Shown: positions 1 to 7,188 of the stretch, one piece after another
Layout of the letters: each line of letters starts with the position of its first letter
Numbering within the stretch: position 1 is the stretch's first letter
Assembly (NCBI RefSeq): GCF_003751945.1
Contig: NZ_RJKL01000001.1
Location: 7,644,501-7,708,500, forward strand
DNA length: 64,000 nucleotides
Direction of reading: 5' to 3'
From: Couchioplanes caeruleus
GTDB lineage: Bacteria; Actinomycetota; Actinomycetes; Mycobacteriales; Micromonosporaceae
Made by a program: the position numbers and the translations under genes
The notes under the pieces: model-generated
The model's input: only the letters and a program-made list of their open reading frames with translations
The model's database searches: none
What the model was told of the DNA's origin: nothing

Positions 1-143
1 AGCACCATGAACAGGTACAGGGCGATGAGCACCGCGCACACGATGCCGACCGCGCGCAGGCGGCGGAGCGGGATACCGCTCGAGAGCGGTCGCGGCGCCG
101 TCGCTTCCGCACCCGGATCGACAGCCATCGGTGGCGACACCAT
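1..143 (-). CDS. N-terminus of a membrane protein (partial)
   Basis: The reading frame begins on the minus strand at ATG 143 (an in-frame ATG at 128 is also possible) and runs off the left edge. The visible 47 residues have a charged Ala/Pro-rich head, an Arg-rich patch (LRRLRAV) and then a hydrophobic stretch (GIVCAVLIALYLFMV) typical of a first membrane segment with the N-terminus inside. A purine-rich GGTAGGGG lies just before the ATG at 143. The family cannot be named from this fragment; secretion-system or transporter subunits often begin this way. Confidence 0.5.
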   Translation of the reverse strand, partial: MVSPPMAVDPGAEATAPRPLSSGIPLRRLRAVGIVCAVLIALYLFMV

Positions 144-213
144 GCCCCTACCTTCGGACCGATGCGAGTGGCGGTGATAGTGGTGCGGGTGCAGTCGGGG
201 AGCGGTCCGATCG

Positions 214-1222
214 TCAGGGCGAGGGCAATGCGGAGGCGAGCTCCTGCCGGCCCCTGATACCCAGTTTCTGATACCCGCGTTGCTGGTGGTTCTCGACGGT
301 CCGGACGGACAGCACGAGCCGGTGCGCGATCTCGGGGTTGCCCAGCCCGTCGACGGCCAGGCGGCATACCTGCCGCTCCCGCTGAGTCAGCGTCGGCCCC
401 TGCTCGTGCGGATCGAGCCAGGCGGGCCAGAAGCCGTCGCAGGAGCGGCGCGACTCCTCGATGCGCCGCGACAGCCGCGTCGTCGTCCGGCCGGCGCGGC
501 CGGAAAGCTGTGCCGCGCGTACGGCGGCTTCCAGGGCCAGCGGGAGGTAGTGGCGCTCCTCCCAGACGGCGCTGAGCTGCTCCAGCCGGCCGGGGTGGTT
601 GGCGGCCATCGCCTCAGCGTAGTCGGCGTACCACCCGAACAGGGGACTGTCGGTGAGGTCCGCGAAGCCGCGGAGCTCGGAGGCGGTCTCGGCGCCGGGC
701 TCCAGCCGGGAACGCAGGTGCAGGGCGTCCACGGCGACCGCGACCGCGCCTTGGGCGAGGAACCGCTCCGCCGTGGCGCGCAGCAGGTCGACGGCCGCCG
801 GGACCTGTCCCGACATGGCCAGCAGCCAGGCCTCGCCGAGCGCCACGTAGTTGCCGGCGGTGCTGCCCGCCGGAGAGCCGTGCATCACCGCGTCGGCGTA
901 GTAGCGCTCGGCGGCCTCGGCCGCCGCCGGCAACCGGCCCGACATGCTCAGCGCCTGCACGTGGCAGGCCTGCGCGGCCGCCGGCATCGACGGCCAGATC
1001 CCGGCACGGCGAGTTCGCCGGTGTCGAAGCTGTCGGCGACCTGGGCCGGCCTTCCGGCGAAGAGCATGACGTAGGGCCGCAGGGGTGCGACGGCCGTCGC
1101 CAGCAGCGGGTCCTGGGAGGGACAGGTGAGCGCCGCGGCCACGGCCTCCAGCGCCTCGTGGCCACGGCCGCTGAACACCACGATGCCGCCTCGGCGGCGA
1201 ACAGCTCGCGAGGCTCCTCCAC
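214..1222 (-). pseudogene. Broken LuxR-family transcriptional regulator
   Basis: The C-terminal part (frame closing at 214) ends in a complete LuxR helix-turn-helix: LTQRERQVCRLAVDGLGN, then RTVENHQQRGYQKLGIRGR. Before it lies helical repeat sequence like that between the ATPase and DNA-binding domains of large MalT/LuxR regulators. The coherent protein is spread over three frames. EEPRELFAAEAAS starts near 1222, a second frame (VFSGRGHEALEAVAAAL to DSFDTGELAVP) covers about 1180-1010, and the third frame (WPSMPAAAQACHVQALSM onward) runs to the stop. At least two frameshifts and loss of the whole N-terminal ATPase half are implied, since family members are usually about 900 residues. The 257-residue ORF from 987 could still be translated. 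The gene sits in a strip of other remnants. Confidence 0.6.
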
Positions 1223-1246
1223 GCCCCTCCGAAGTGGAGCAGGAAT

Positions 1247-1801
1247 TCATTCCCACCGGCTCGTGGTCCAGCGGAACTGACGCGTCGTCGTGTCGAACCA
1301 GCGGTCGGTGAGTCCTTCGTCGCGCATGCCGAGCCGCCGGGCGACCGCCTGCGAGGCGGTGTTGTCCGGATCGGTCACCGCCAGAACGCTGGTCAACCCG
1401 GCCTGCTCGCCGGCGCCCAGCAGCGCCCGCGCCGCCTCGGTGACCAGGCCCCGGCCCTGATGGTCCGGATGCAGGTTCCACCCGATCTCGACCTCGGAGG
1501 TGTCGCCCGAGGCGTCCCGCAGAGGCAGCAACAGCACCGTTCCCACCGGATCCGCGGACCAATGACCGTCCGCGTCCGACACCACGAGCGCCCACAAGCC
1601 GTAGGGCAGCGGCAGGGCGGCCTCACGCTCGCGGCGGCGGGCGAACCGCTCCCGCGCCTCGTCCATGTCGGCCACCACGCGTCGGGGCCGGGGCCCGAGC
1701 CACTGCATGATCTCCCACCGGGAATAGAGCTCGAAGTACGCCTGAAGGTCGTCCTCCTGCCAGCGACGCAGCAGGGTTCGCGAGGTTCGCAGCAGCTCCA
1801 C
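1247..1801 (-). CDS. GNAT-family N-acetyltransferase (RimJ/RimL type)
   Basis: This 184-residue protein has the layout of the Acetyltransf_3 branch that acetylates ribosomal protein N-termini or small-molecule amines with acetyl-CoA. It opens with LRTSRTLLRRWQEDDLQAY, the usual first strand and helix. The central strand is EIGWNLHPDHQGRGLVTEA, where QGRGLVTEA is the Q/RxxGxG/A pyrophosphate-binding loop (motif A). DPDNTASQAVARRLGM is the usual motif B segment, where the residue after DPDN contacts the acceptor. Start is GTG 1801, with no good alternative and a weak ribosome-binding site. It is intact among damaged neighbours. The acceptor substrate cannot be predicted. Confidence 0.85.
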   Translation of the reverse strand: MELLRTSRTLLRRWQEDDLQAYFELYSRWEIMQWLGPRPRRVVADMDEARERFARRREREAALPLPYGLWALVVSDADGHWSADPVGTVLLLPLRDASGDTSEVEIGWNLHPDHQGRGLVTEAARALLGAGEQAGLTSVLAVTDPDNTASQAVARRLGMRDEGLTDRWFDTTTRQFRWTTSRWE

Positions 1802-1913
1802 GCTCGAAACCTACCGCGTCCCCTGCGGCGGACTCGGGGCCGAGAAAACATGAACCGGTGGCCCGGATCGGCCGTGTGCAGGTGGGCGACGGCATCAGGA
1901 GAGGACGGGCGCA

Positions 1914-2567
1914 GTGGAGGACCTGAGCGCCGTCACCGCGTTCCGGCTCGACATGGTGCAGCGGCCGAAGTTCACCGCGCAGCTCTACTCCGCCACCGCC
2001 GAGACTCCCGGCACCTATGCGTTCCTGCTCGGTGACGCCGCCAACGCTATCCACTTCTGGCCCGGGCGAGGGCTCAACAGCGGGCTGGCGTCGGCCATCT
2101 CCCTGGCTCGCTCGCTCGGCAACTCCTGGAACGGCAGGGCGCTGCGGGACGCCGACTTCATCCGCCACGAGGCGGCGATGTCCATGCTGCAGTACCGCCA
2201 CAAGAGCCGCGCCTGGAAGGCCATGGTCATCACCGACGAGCGGGGTGTGACGCGCTCGATCAAGGATGCGATAGCGGACAGCGCCGCCGACACCCCCGCC
2301 GACGAAGCCGACATCGAGGAACTCATGGCCCGGTTGCGCGCGATCCGGGGCCGGCTGGCGTCACGGATCCCCGGCTTGCCGGACGACGCGACACTTCGGG
2401 AGCATCTCGGGAAGATGCAGGCCACCACGCTGCGGACGCTGCTCGCCAGCGGAGAGTGGGACACGGCGAACGTCGGCGGCGAGGAAGTGGACATCGACAT
2501 CTTCTACCGCCCCGATCCGAGCGGCGGCGTTGCCAAGGTGCTGACCGGCGCCGAGCGGCCGAGGTGA
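1914..2567 (+). pseudogene. C-terminal remnant of an FAD-dependent monooxygenase
   Basis: The 217-residue ORF carries FLLGDAANAIHFWPGRGLN, the second FAD-binding motif (GD near the flavin ribityl chain, followed by P-G-x-G-x-N) of class A aromatic-hydroxylase-type flavoproteins. That motif normally lies around residue 290-330 of a 400-550 residue enzyme. Here it starts at about residue 40. The N-terminal GxGxxG Rossmann fold and most of the substrate domain are absent, and a stop (1851-1853) sits in frame just upstream, so the 5' half has been lost. The tail (KSRAWKAMVITDERG onward) is unusually long and polar. It is probably not a functional oxygenase, though the frame from GTG 1914 is open. 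Confidence 0.65.
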
Positions 2568-2601
2568 TCCGGCGACGGCCGCAGGCGGCTAGCATGGCCG
2601 C

Positions 2602-2943
2602 ATGACCGTCGAGCTGTTCGCGGGAATCCCGGTCACCGACCGCCCGGCGGCGCTCGGGTGGTACGAGAAGCTGCTCGGCCGCCCGCCGGCGTTCCTTCCC
2701 AACGACACCGAGGCGGTGTGGGAGCTCGCCGAGCACCGGTACGTGTACATCGAGGTGAGCCCCGAGCACGCCGGTCACGCGATGCACACCCTCTTCCTGG
2801 ACGACCTCGACGCCTTCGTGTCGGAGGCCGCCGCGCGGGGGATCCAGCCGGTCACGAGGGAAACGTACGACAACGGCGTACGCAAGATCATCTATCGCGA
2901 CCCCGACGGCAACGAGTTCGGCGTCGGCGGCGCTCCGCAGTGA
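2602..2943 (+). CDS. VOC superfamily protein (glyoxalase/bleomycin-resistance fold)
   Basis: A complete 113-residue single-domain vicinal-oxygen-chelate protein. The two beta-alpha-beta-beta-beta halves are visible. The first begins LFAGIPVTDRPAALGWYEKL and ends in the strand RYVYIEV. The second contains LFLDDLDAFVSEAAARGI and ends with the family signature RDPDGNEFGV, whose Glu is a usual metal ligand. Such small proteins act as dimers in isomerisation, dioxygenation or antibiotic sequestration, and the actual role cannot be told from sequence. Start ATG 2602 is the only sensible one. A strong hairpin follows directly after the stop. Confidence 0.85.
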   Translation: MTVELFAGIPVTDRPAALGWYEKLLGRPPAFLPNDTEAVWELAEHRYVYIEVSPEHAGHAMHTLFLDDLDAFVSEAAARGIQPVTRETYDNGVRKIIYRDPDGNEFGVGGAPQ

Positions 2944-2945
2944 AC

Positions 2946-2972
2946 GGCCGGCTTCCCCTCAGGAAGCCGGCC
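2946..2972. terminator. Bidirectional hairpin terminator
   Basis: Perfect 11-bp inverted repeat (GGCCGGCTTCC, loop CCTCA, GGAAGCCGGCC) between the stop codons of two convergent genes: the VOC gene on the plus strand and the M23/VCBS gene on the minus strand. There is no U-tract, as is usual in actinomycetes. Confidence 0.75.
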
Positions 2973-2985
2973 GGAACGTCCCTGA

Positions 2986-3751
2986 TCAGAACGCGATGCC
3001 CTGGGTGTCGCGCTTGTCGCCGTTCCAGTCCCCGACGATCGGGATCTCCCGGCCGTCGCCGTTGCCGTACGCGACATGGTGGGTCACCTCGGCGTTGTCG
3101 CTCACCGCGCTCGTACGGAAGAAGTAGCCGTTGCCCATGCGGACTCCGATGTTGTCCCTGCCGTCGCCGTCCCAGTCACCCGCCAGCGGCAGCGCCCCGG
3201 CGTTGCCGTAGGCGACGCTCCGGGTGGCCTCGGGCTGGTTGTTGGCCGACGTCCGCAGGTGGAAGACGTTCGAGCCGGGCTTGGTGACGCCGAGGTTGCT
3301 GATCCCCCTGCGACCGTCCGACCTCCACGGTGACGAGCTGGCCGTCGAACGCGGAGCGGACCGTGGTGCCGTCCTGCATCTGCTCGAAGTGCAGGTGCGG
3401 CGTACCGCTGTCGCCGGTGCTGCCCACCCGGCCGATGAGCTGGCCCTGGACGACCGTCTGGTCGACCGACACGGCCGGCGCCGAGATCATGTGCAGATAC
3501 CGCGTCTGCCAGCCGTTGCCGTGGTCGATGCGGACGTGCCAGCCGCCCCCGCCGTCGTAGGCCGACTTGACCACCCGGCCGCCGGCCACGGCCAGGATCG
3601 GCTGGTTGTTGCTGCCGCCGCCGACCTTGAGCAGGTCGAGGCTGTGGGGGTTGGGGATGTGGTCGCTGCGGGTGCTCGCCGTCCATTGTTGCCCGCAGGG
3701 GAACGGATCCTCCGGGGGAGATGACGGGACGGTCCGGTGCGGCGCAGGCAT
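2986..3751 (-). pseudogene. Secreted M23-family peptidase with VCBS/FG-GAP repeats, frameshifted and 5'-truncated
   Basis: The upstream frame encodes an M23 (LytM) peptidase-like domain: GGRVVKSAYDGGGG, RIDHGNGWQTRYLHM and GDSGTPHLHFEQ, the last holding the HxH zinc-binding motif. Coherence is lost after GQLVTVEVGRSQG. It resumes in another frame with ISNLGVTKPGS and two FG-GAP-like units (LAGDWDGDGRDNIGVRMGNG and IVGDWNGDKRDTQGIAF), ending at a stop at 2986. The switch point is a run of five C (3304-3308). One base fewer would restore a single frame. The signal peptide expected before FPCGQQW is missing, because homology stops near 3715 where an oppositely oriented XRE fragment begins. The parent protein would be a secreted cell-wall hydrolase or lectin-like protein. 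Confidence 0.7.
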
Positions 3752-4080
3752 TGGCGTCCGTGCTTCGCGATCTGAAAAGCCGCAAGGGGCGCAGCTTCGA
3801 GGCCTTGGCCCGACGACTCGCGGTCAGCAGATCCGCATTGCACCGCTACACCTCGGGCGAGGTCGTACCCGCGCGATTCAGCATCGTCGAACTGTGGGCG
3901 CGCGAATGCGGCGCCGCCCCGGCCGAGATCGCCGAACTGCGCCGGCTGTGGCTCACCGCCACCGCCGAGCAGGCCGGCTCACCCGACGCCCTGGAATCCT
4001 CGGTCCCACCGCCTCTGCTGGTTCCACCCGGACGGCCCGCAACGACGTCCGTGAACCCCGGCCGCCGCCTCCGTGCGAGG
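3721..4080 (+). pseudogene. N-terminal fragment of an XRE helix-turn-helix regulator
   Basis: From ATG 3721 the frame encodes a typical N-terminal XRE/Cro-like helix-turn-helix. ALASVLRDLKSRKGRSFEAL is helix 1, LARRLAVSRSALHRYTSGEV is the recognition unit, and WARECGAAPAEIAELRRLW follows. Around residue 95-110 the sequence turns into low-complexity Pro/Arg residues and no longer looks like a protein. The frame stays open only because it overlaps the next gene out of frame, to a stop at 4680. I read this as a gene truncated by a deletion joining it to the nitroreductase region. Its left end also abuts the truncated M23 gene. Confidence 0.5.
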
Positions 4081-4102
4081 GAACGTGTGCCAGGCTGTCG
4101 GG

Positions 4103-4672
4103 ATGCAGGACGACCTGATAGCGCCGGGACTGCATCCGATGCTCGCCGCGCGGTGGAGTCCGACGACGTTCGACCCGGTGCACGAGGTCGACGCGGGCCA
4201 GGTAGAGCTGCTCGTGGAGGCGGCACGGTGGGCACCCTCCGCCGGGAACTCGCAGCCCTGGGCCTTCATCGTCGGCCGCCGGGGCGACGGGACGCACCGG
4301 CGGCTGGTGCGCCACCTCGCCGCCAGCTCCGGGCGCTGGGCGCCCTCGGCCAGCGTGCTCATGGCCAACCTGTCCCACAGGTACGTCGAGGACACCGACT
4401 GGGAGTACTCGGAGTTCGCCCTGTACGACCTGGGCCAGGCCGTGGCGCACATGACTCTCCAGGCGCAGGCCCTCGGGTTATTCGTCCGGCAGTTCCGCGC
4501 GTTCGACCGGGACCGCGTGGCGCAGGAGTTCGGGGTGCCAGTCCACTGGGAGGTCACGACCATGTCGGCGATCGGCCGGGTGCCGGCCGGCACCGGGGCG
4601 CCCGTCGGCCCGATTCCCGCATCGTCCCGCGAGCGCCGCTCGGTCGACGAGCTGCTCTGGACGGGCGCCTGA
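4103..4672 (+). CDS. Nitroreductase-family flavoprotein
   Basis: A 189-residue protein of the nitroreductase/FMN-dependent oxidoreductase fold. The N-terminal RWSPTTFD matches the RxSxRxF phosphate-binding start. The signature LVEAARWAPSAGNSQPWAFI (A-xx-APSxxNxQPW) binds FMN. The middle helix YDLGQAVAHMTLQAQALGL is the usual dimer and FMN contact. Enzymes of this fold use NAD(P)H to reduce nitro groups, quinones or cyclic imines; the substrate here is unknown. ATG 4103 is preferred over the upstream 4073 because the protein then begins, as in relatives, just before the Arg motif. It is a single gene followed by a strong terminator. Confidence 0.85.
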   Translation: MQDDLIAPGLHPMLAARWSPTTFDPVHEVDAGQVELLVEAARWAPSAGNSQPWAFIVGRRGDGTHRRLVRHLAASSGRWAPSASVLMANLSHRYVEDTDWEYSEFALYDLGQAVAHMTLQAQALGLFVRQFRAFDRDRVAQEFGVPVHWEVTTMSAIGRVPAGTGAPVGPIPASSRERRSVDELLWTGA

Positions 4673-4714
4673 CGAGGTGACACGGGCGTCGGCGACGGCG
4701 CACAAGGACACCCC

Positions 4715-4749
4715 CCGCGGCGGGCGTCTCGATCAGACGCCCGCCGCGG
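4715..4749 (+). terminator. Hairpin terminator after the nitroreductase gene
   Basis: Perfect 15-bp inverted repeat (CCGCGGCGGGCGTCT, loop CGATC, AGACGCCCGCCGCGG), 43 bases after the stop codon at 4672. Confidence 0.8.
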
Positions 4750-5063
4750 CACACCCATCGGGCCTCCCTATCCCCGGACCGATGCGGAGGAATCGCATCA
4801 TTTTCAAAGACCGCTGCAGCGGCACGCCCATGCCACCCGAGTGCTATTCCGTTCCGCATCGCGGCATGCGCCCTCATTGCCCATGAAACGCAGGCTTGCG
4901 GCGGCGCGACACGATTGACGCCTGCGGATCAGGGAACCGGTACCGCCGATTGAGCAGGGTGACTGCTCGGGGTGGGCGTGTGCCCGCACACAATGCGGCG
5001 ACAAGCCGACACGAGGCTGGCTAAGGTTTCCGGCTCGGAAGCGTCACGAGAAAGCGGGTAAGG
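4750..5063 (+). other. Intergenic region, no gene seen
   Basis: No ORF here has coding character. GC content falls locally compared with the flanking genes, consistent with a control region for the glycosyltransferase that begins at 5064. A TTGACG hexamer occurs at 4915-4920, but no good -10 element lies at the right distance, so no promoter is called. Confidence 0.4.
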
Positions 5064-6593
5064 GTGACCCAGACCGTCGAGCCGCCGCAGCAGGTCGCGC
5101 CGGCGCGGGAGCGGACCCCGCACACGTCACCCGGCGAGCGGCGTTGGGCGACGCTGTTCCGGCGCTGGGCTCCGGGGCTGATCCCGGCGCTGGCGATGCT
5201 GGTGGTGGGACGCTTCCGCCTGCTGCAGCCCTCGCTGGGCTGGGACGAGAACGCGACCTGGCTCGTCGGCACGCGTACCGTGGGGCAGATCGTCGACCTC
5301 GCGCAGAACCTCGACGCGGTCATCTCGCCCTATTACCTGTTCATGCACTTCTGGATGGGTGTCTTCGGCGACTCCGAGCTCTCCCTGCGGATGCCCTCCC
5401 TGCTGGCCGTCGCCGCGGGGGTCGGGGTCTCGGCCGAGTTGGGCCGCCGACTCTTCGGCCCCGGCGCCGGCCTGCTTGCCGGACTGATGATGGTCCTGGT
5501 CCCGCAGTTCTCCCGCTATGCGCAGGAGGCGCGCGCCTACGGTCTGGCCTTCTTCTTCGCCGCTCTCGCCTCGCTCCTGCTCTACCGGGCCTTCGAGAAG
5601 CCGAGCTGGGGCCGCTGGAGCGCCTACGGCTTCGCGATCGCGCTGACCGGCGTCTCGCACCTGCTCGCGCTGCTGGTGCTCGGCGGCCACCTCTACGCGG
5701 TCGCCGCGCGCTGGTGGCCGACGCGGGACAAGCGGCTGCTGCGCTGGGTCGCCGTGACGGCCGTGGGGCTGATGCCCGTGTCGCCGCTGCTCTACATGGG
5801 CTCGCAGCAGCGGGGCCGGCAGTTGGAATGGATCCCGGAGCTGGACACGGCCGGGGTCTTGGCGGCGCCCGGGCAGCTCTTCGGCTCCGCCGCCGCGGGT
5901 CTGCTGCTGATCGGCATCGCGGCGACCGTACGGGCCGAGCGCCAGCTCGTCCGGGATCTGGTCGTGCTGGCCACGCTCCCGCCGCTGGTGCTGATCGGGA
6001 TCTCCCTCGTCAGCTCGTCGATGTGGGTTCCCCGCTATGTGCTCTTCGTGCTGCCGGCGATCGTGCTGCTCGCCGCCGCCGCGCTGCACGGCCTGCGCTT
6101 GCGCATGGCGCTCGCCCTGGTGCTGCTGGCCGCCGTCTCGGCGCCGGCCCACGCGCAGGTGCGCGGCCCGGTCTCGCATATGGGCTCCGACTTCCGGGCG
6201 GTCAAGCGGATTCTGCAACAGAACCAGCAGCCCGGCGACGTCATCGTCTTTTCGATGAAATCCGCCTGGTCGTTGCGTGCGGGCGTCAGCTACCAGTTGC
6301 GTGGCCAGTTGAGGCCGCTGGACGTGGAGCAGGCCGAGCAGGCGGCCGAGGTCGGCGAGCTGAATGCGAAGCTGTGCGCCGACCAGGTCGCCTGCCTCGG
6401 CAACGCGAAGCGCGTCTGGTATCTGCGCCAGGGGGCGAGCGGGAAACCCCTGGCCGACAGCGGGCCGCTCGAGGCGACTCTGACCAGGGACTACAGGCAG
6501 GTCAAGGTCTGGCAACCGGTGAAGACCACCTTGGTCCTCCTCGAACGCAATCGTGATCCAGGCCCGGCCGGCCGGGTTCGCCGTTCCGGATGA
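5064..6593 (+). CDS. GT39-type (ArnT/PMT-like) integral membrane glycosyltransferase
   Basis: A 509-residue polytopic protein. After a 35-residue cytoplasmic head the first membrane helix is followed by LGWDENATW, the acidic DE motif in the first extracytoplasmic loop that binds the divalent metal and polyprenyl-phosphate donor in the ArnT/PMT family. PQFSRYAQEARAYGLAFFFA is the conserved second loop, with its catalytic or positioning Arg/Glu residues. About ten further hydrophobic segments follow, then a soluble C-terminal domain of about 130 residues (from HMGSDFRAVKRI). The enzyme should transfer a sugar from a polyprenyl-phosphate donor to a lipid, protein or glycan outside the membrane. 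GTG 5064 is the start. The acceptor is unknown. It may be co-transcribed with the damaged exported-protein gene that follows at once. Confidence 0.8.
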   Translation: MTQTVEPPQQVAPARERTPHTSPGERRWATLFRRWAPGLIPALAMLVVGRFRLLQPSLGWDENATWLVGTRTVGQIVDLAQNLDAVISPYYLFMHFWMGVFGDSELSLRMPSLLAVAAGVGVSAELGRRLFGPGAGLLAGLMMVLVPQFSRYAQEARAYGLAFFFAALASLLLYRAFEKPSWGRWSAYGFAIALTGVSHLLALLVLGGHLYAVAARWWPTRDKRLLRWVAVTAVGLMPVSPLLYMGSQQRGRQLEWIPELDTAGVLAAPGQLFGSAAAGLLLIGIAATVRAERQLVRDLVVLATLPPLVLIGISLVSSSMWVPRYVLFVLPAIVLLAAAALHGLRLRMALALVLLAAVSAPAHAQVRGPVSHMGSDFRAVKRILQQNQQPGDVIVFSMKSAWSLRAGVSYQLRGQLRPLDVEQAEQAAEVGELNAKLCADQVACLGNAKRVWYLRQGASGKPLADSGPLEATLTRDYRQVKVWQPVKTTLVLLERNRDPGPAGRVRRSG

Positions 6594-6658
6594 AGCGCAG
6601 TGGGGGCTTTCCGAATCCTGAGCGGAACGAAAGCGGTGTCATACTCCGTCTGAGCATC

Positions 6659-7158
6659 ATGATCTCCGTAATGACTTCGCGTAGTGCCCGGCTCATCCCG
6701 TTGGCTGTCGCCTGCGCGGCCGTCGCGGCCGTCGTTCCCTACTCGTTCCGGTCAGAGAGCGACCCGCGACCTGAGCCGGTCGCGGTCAGTCTCGCCCGGC
6801 CGGGATGGAAGACCATCGAGCACCAGGGCGTCCGGGTCGACATCCCGGCCGCTGGGGTACGGCCCGACATGAGCGGCTGCAAGGTCCGATACGACCGATG
6901 GGCGCCACCGAGCTCACCTCCGTGCGAGTCGGGAAGCGGCCTTGCCATCAGTGGTCCCGCTTTTACTGCTCTCTTCGACCCGGTCGACCCCCTGGCGTCT
7001 TGCGGAGCAGCGCGGTAGGGGTCGGTGCCGCAGTGTGGGGTGGGTGGACGGGTGCCGACGGTTTCGTCGTATCCGCTTACGACACCGACCGGCAGGTGGT
7101 CAAAGCGGTGCTGGATTCGGTCCGGGGTCCGGGAAGCTCGGCACCGCCCGGGCGATGA
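6659..7158 (+). pseudogene. Exported small protein of unknown function, frameshifted
   Basis: The N-terminus (ATG 6659, 6671, or ATG 6590 overlapping the previous stop) has a signal or anchor segment: RLIPLAVACAAVAAVVPYSF. The mature part continues with TIEHQGVRVDIPAAG and RYDRWAPPSSPPC. The frame then stops at 7016-7018. In the next frame a convincing continuation (RSSAVGVGAAVWGGW, then DGFVVSAYDTDRQVVKAVL) runs to a stop at 7158. The two join if the run of five C at 6988-6992 is read as six, giving FDPVDPPGVLRSSAVG. This is therefore either a real frameshift or a sequencing error in a homopolymer. The family resembles short actinobacterial secreted proteins of unknown role. Confidence 0.55.
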
Positions 7159-7188
7159 CCGCCCCCGCCGCGCGGTGCGGGCGCTGGG

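Noticed and set aside
3721..4680. A 319-residue XRE protein running through the nitroreductase gene
   Set aside because: Only the first 95-110 residues look like protein; the rest is the nitroreductase read out of frame.
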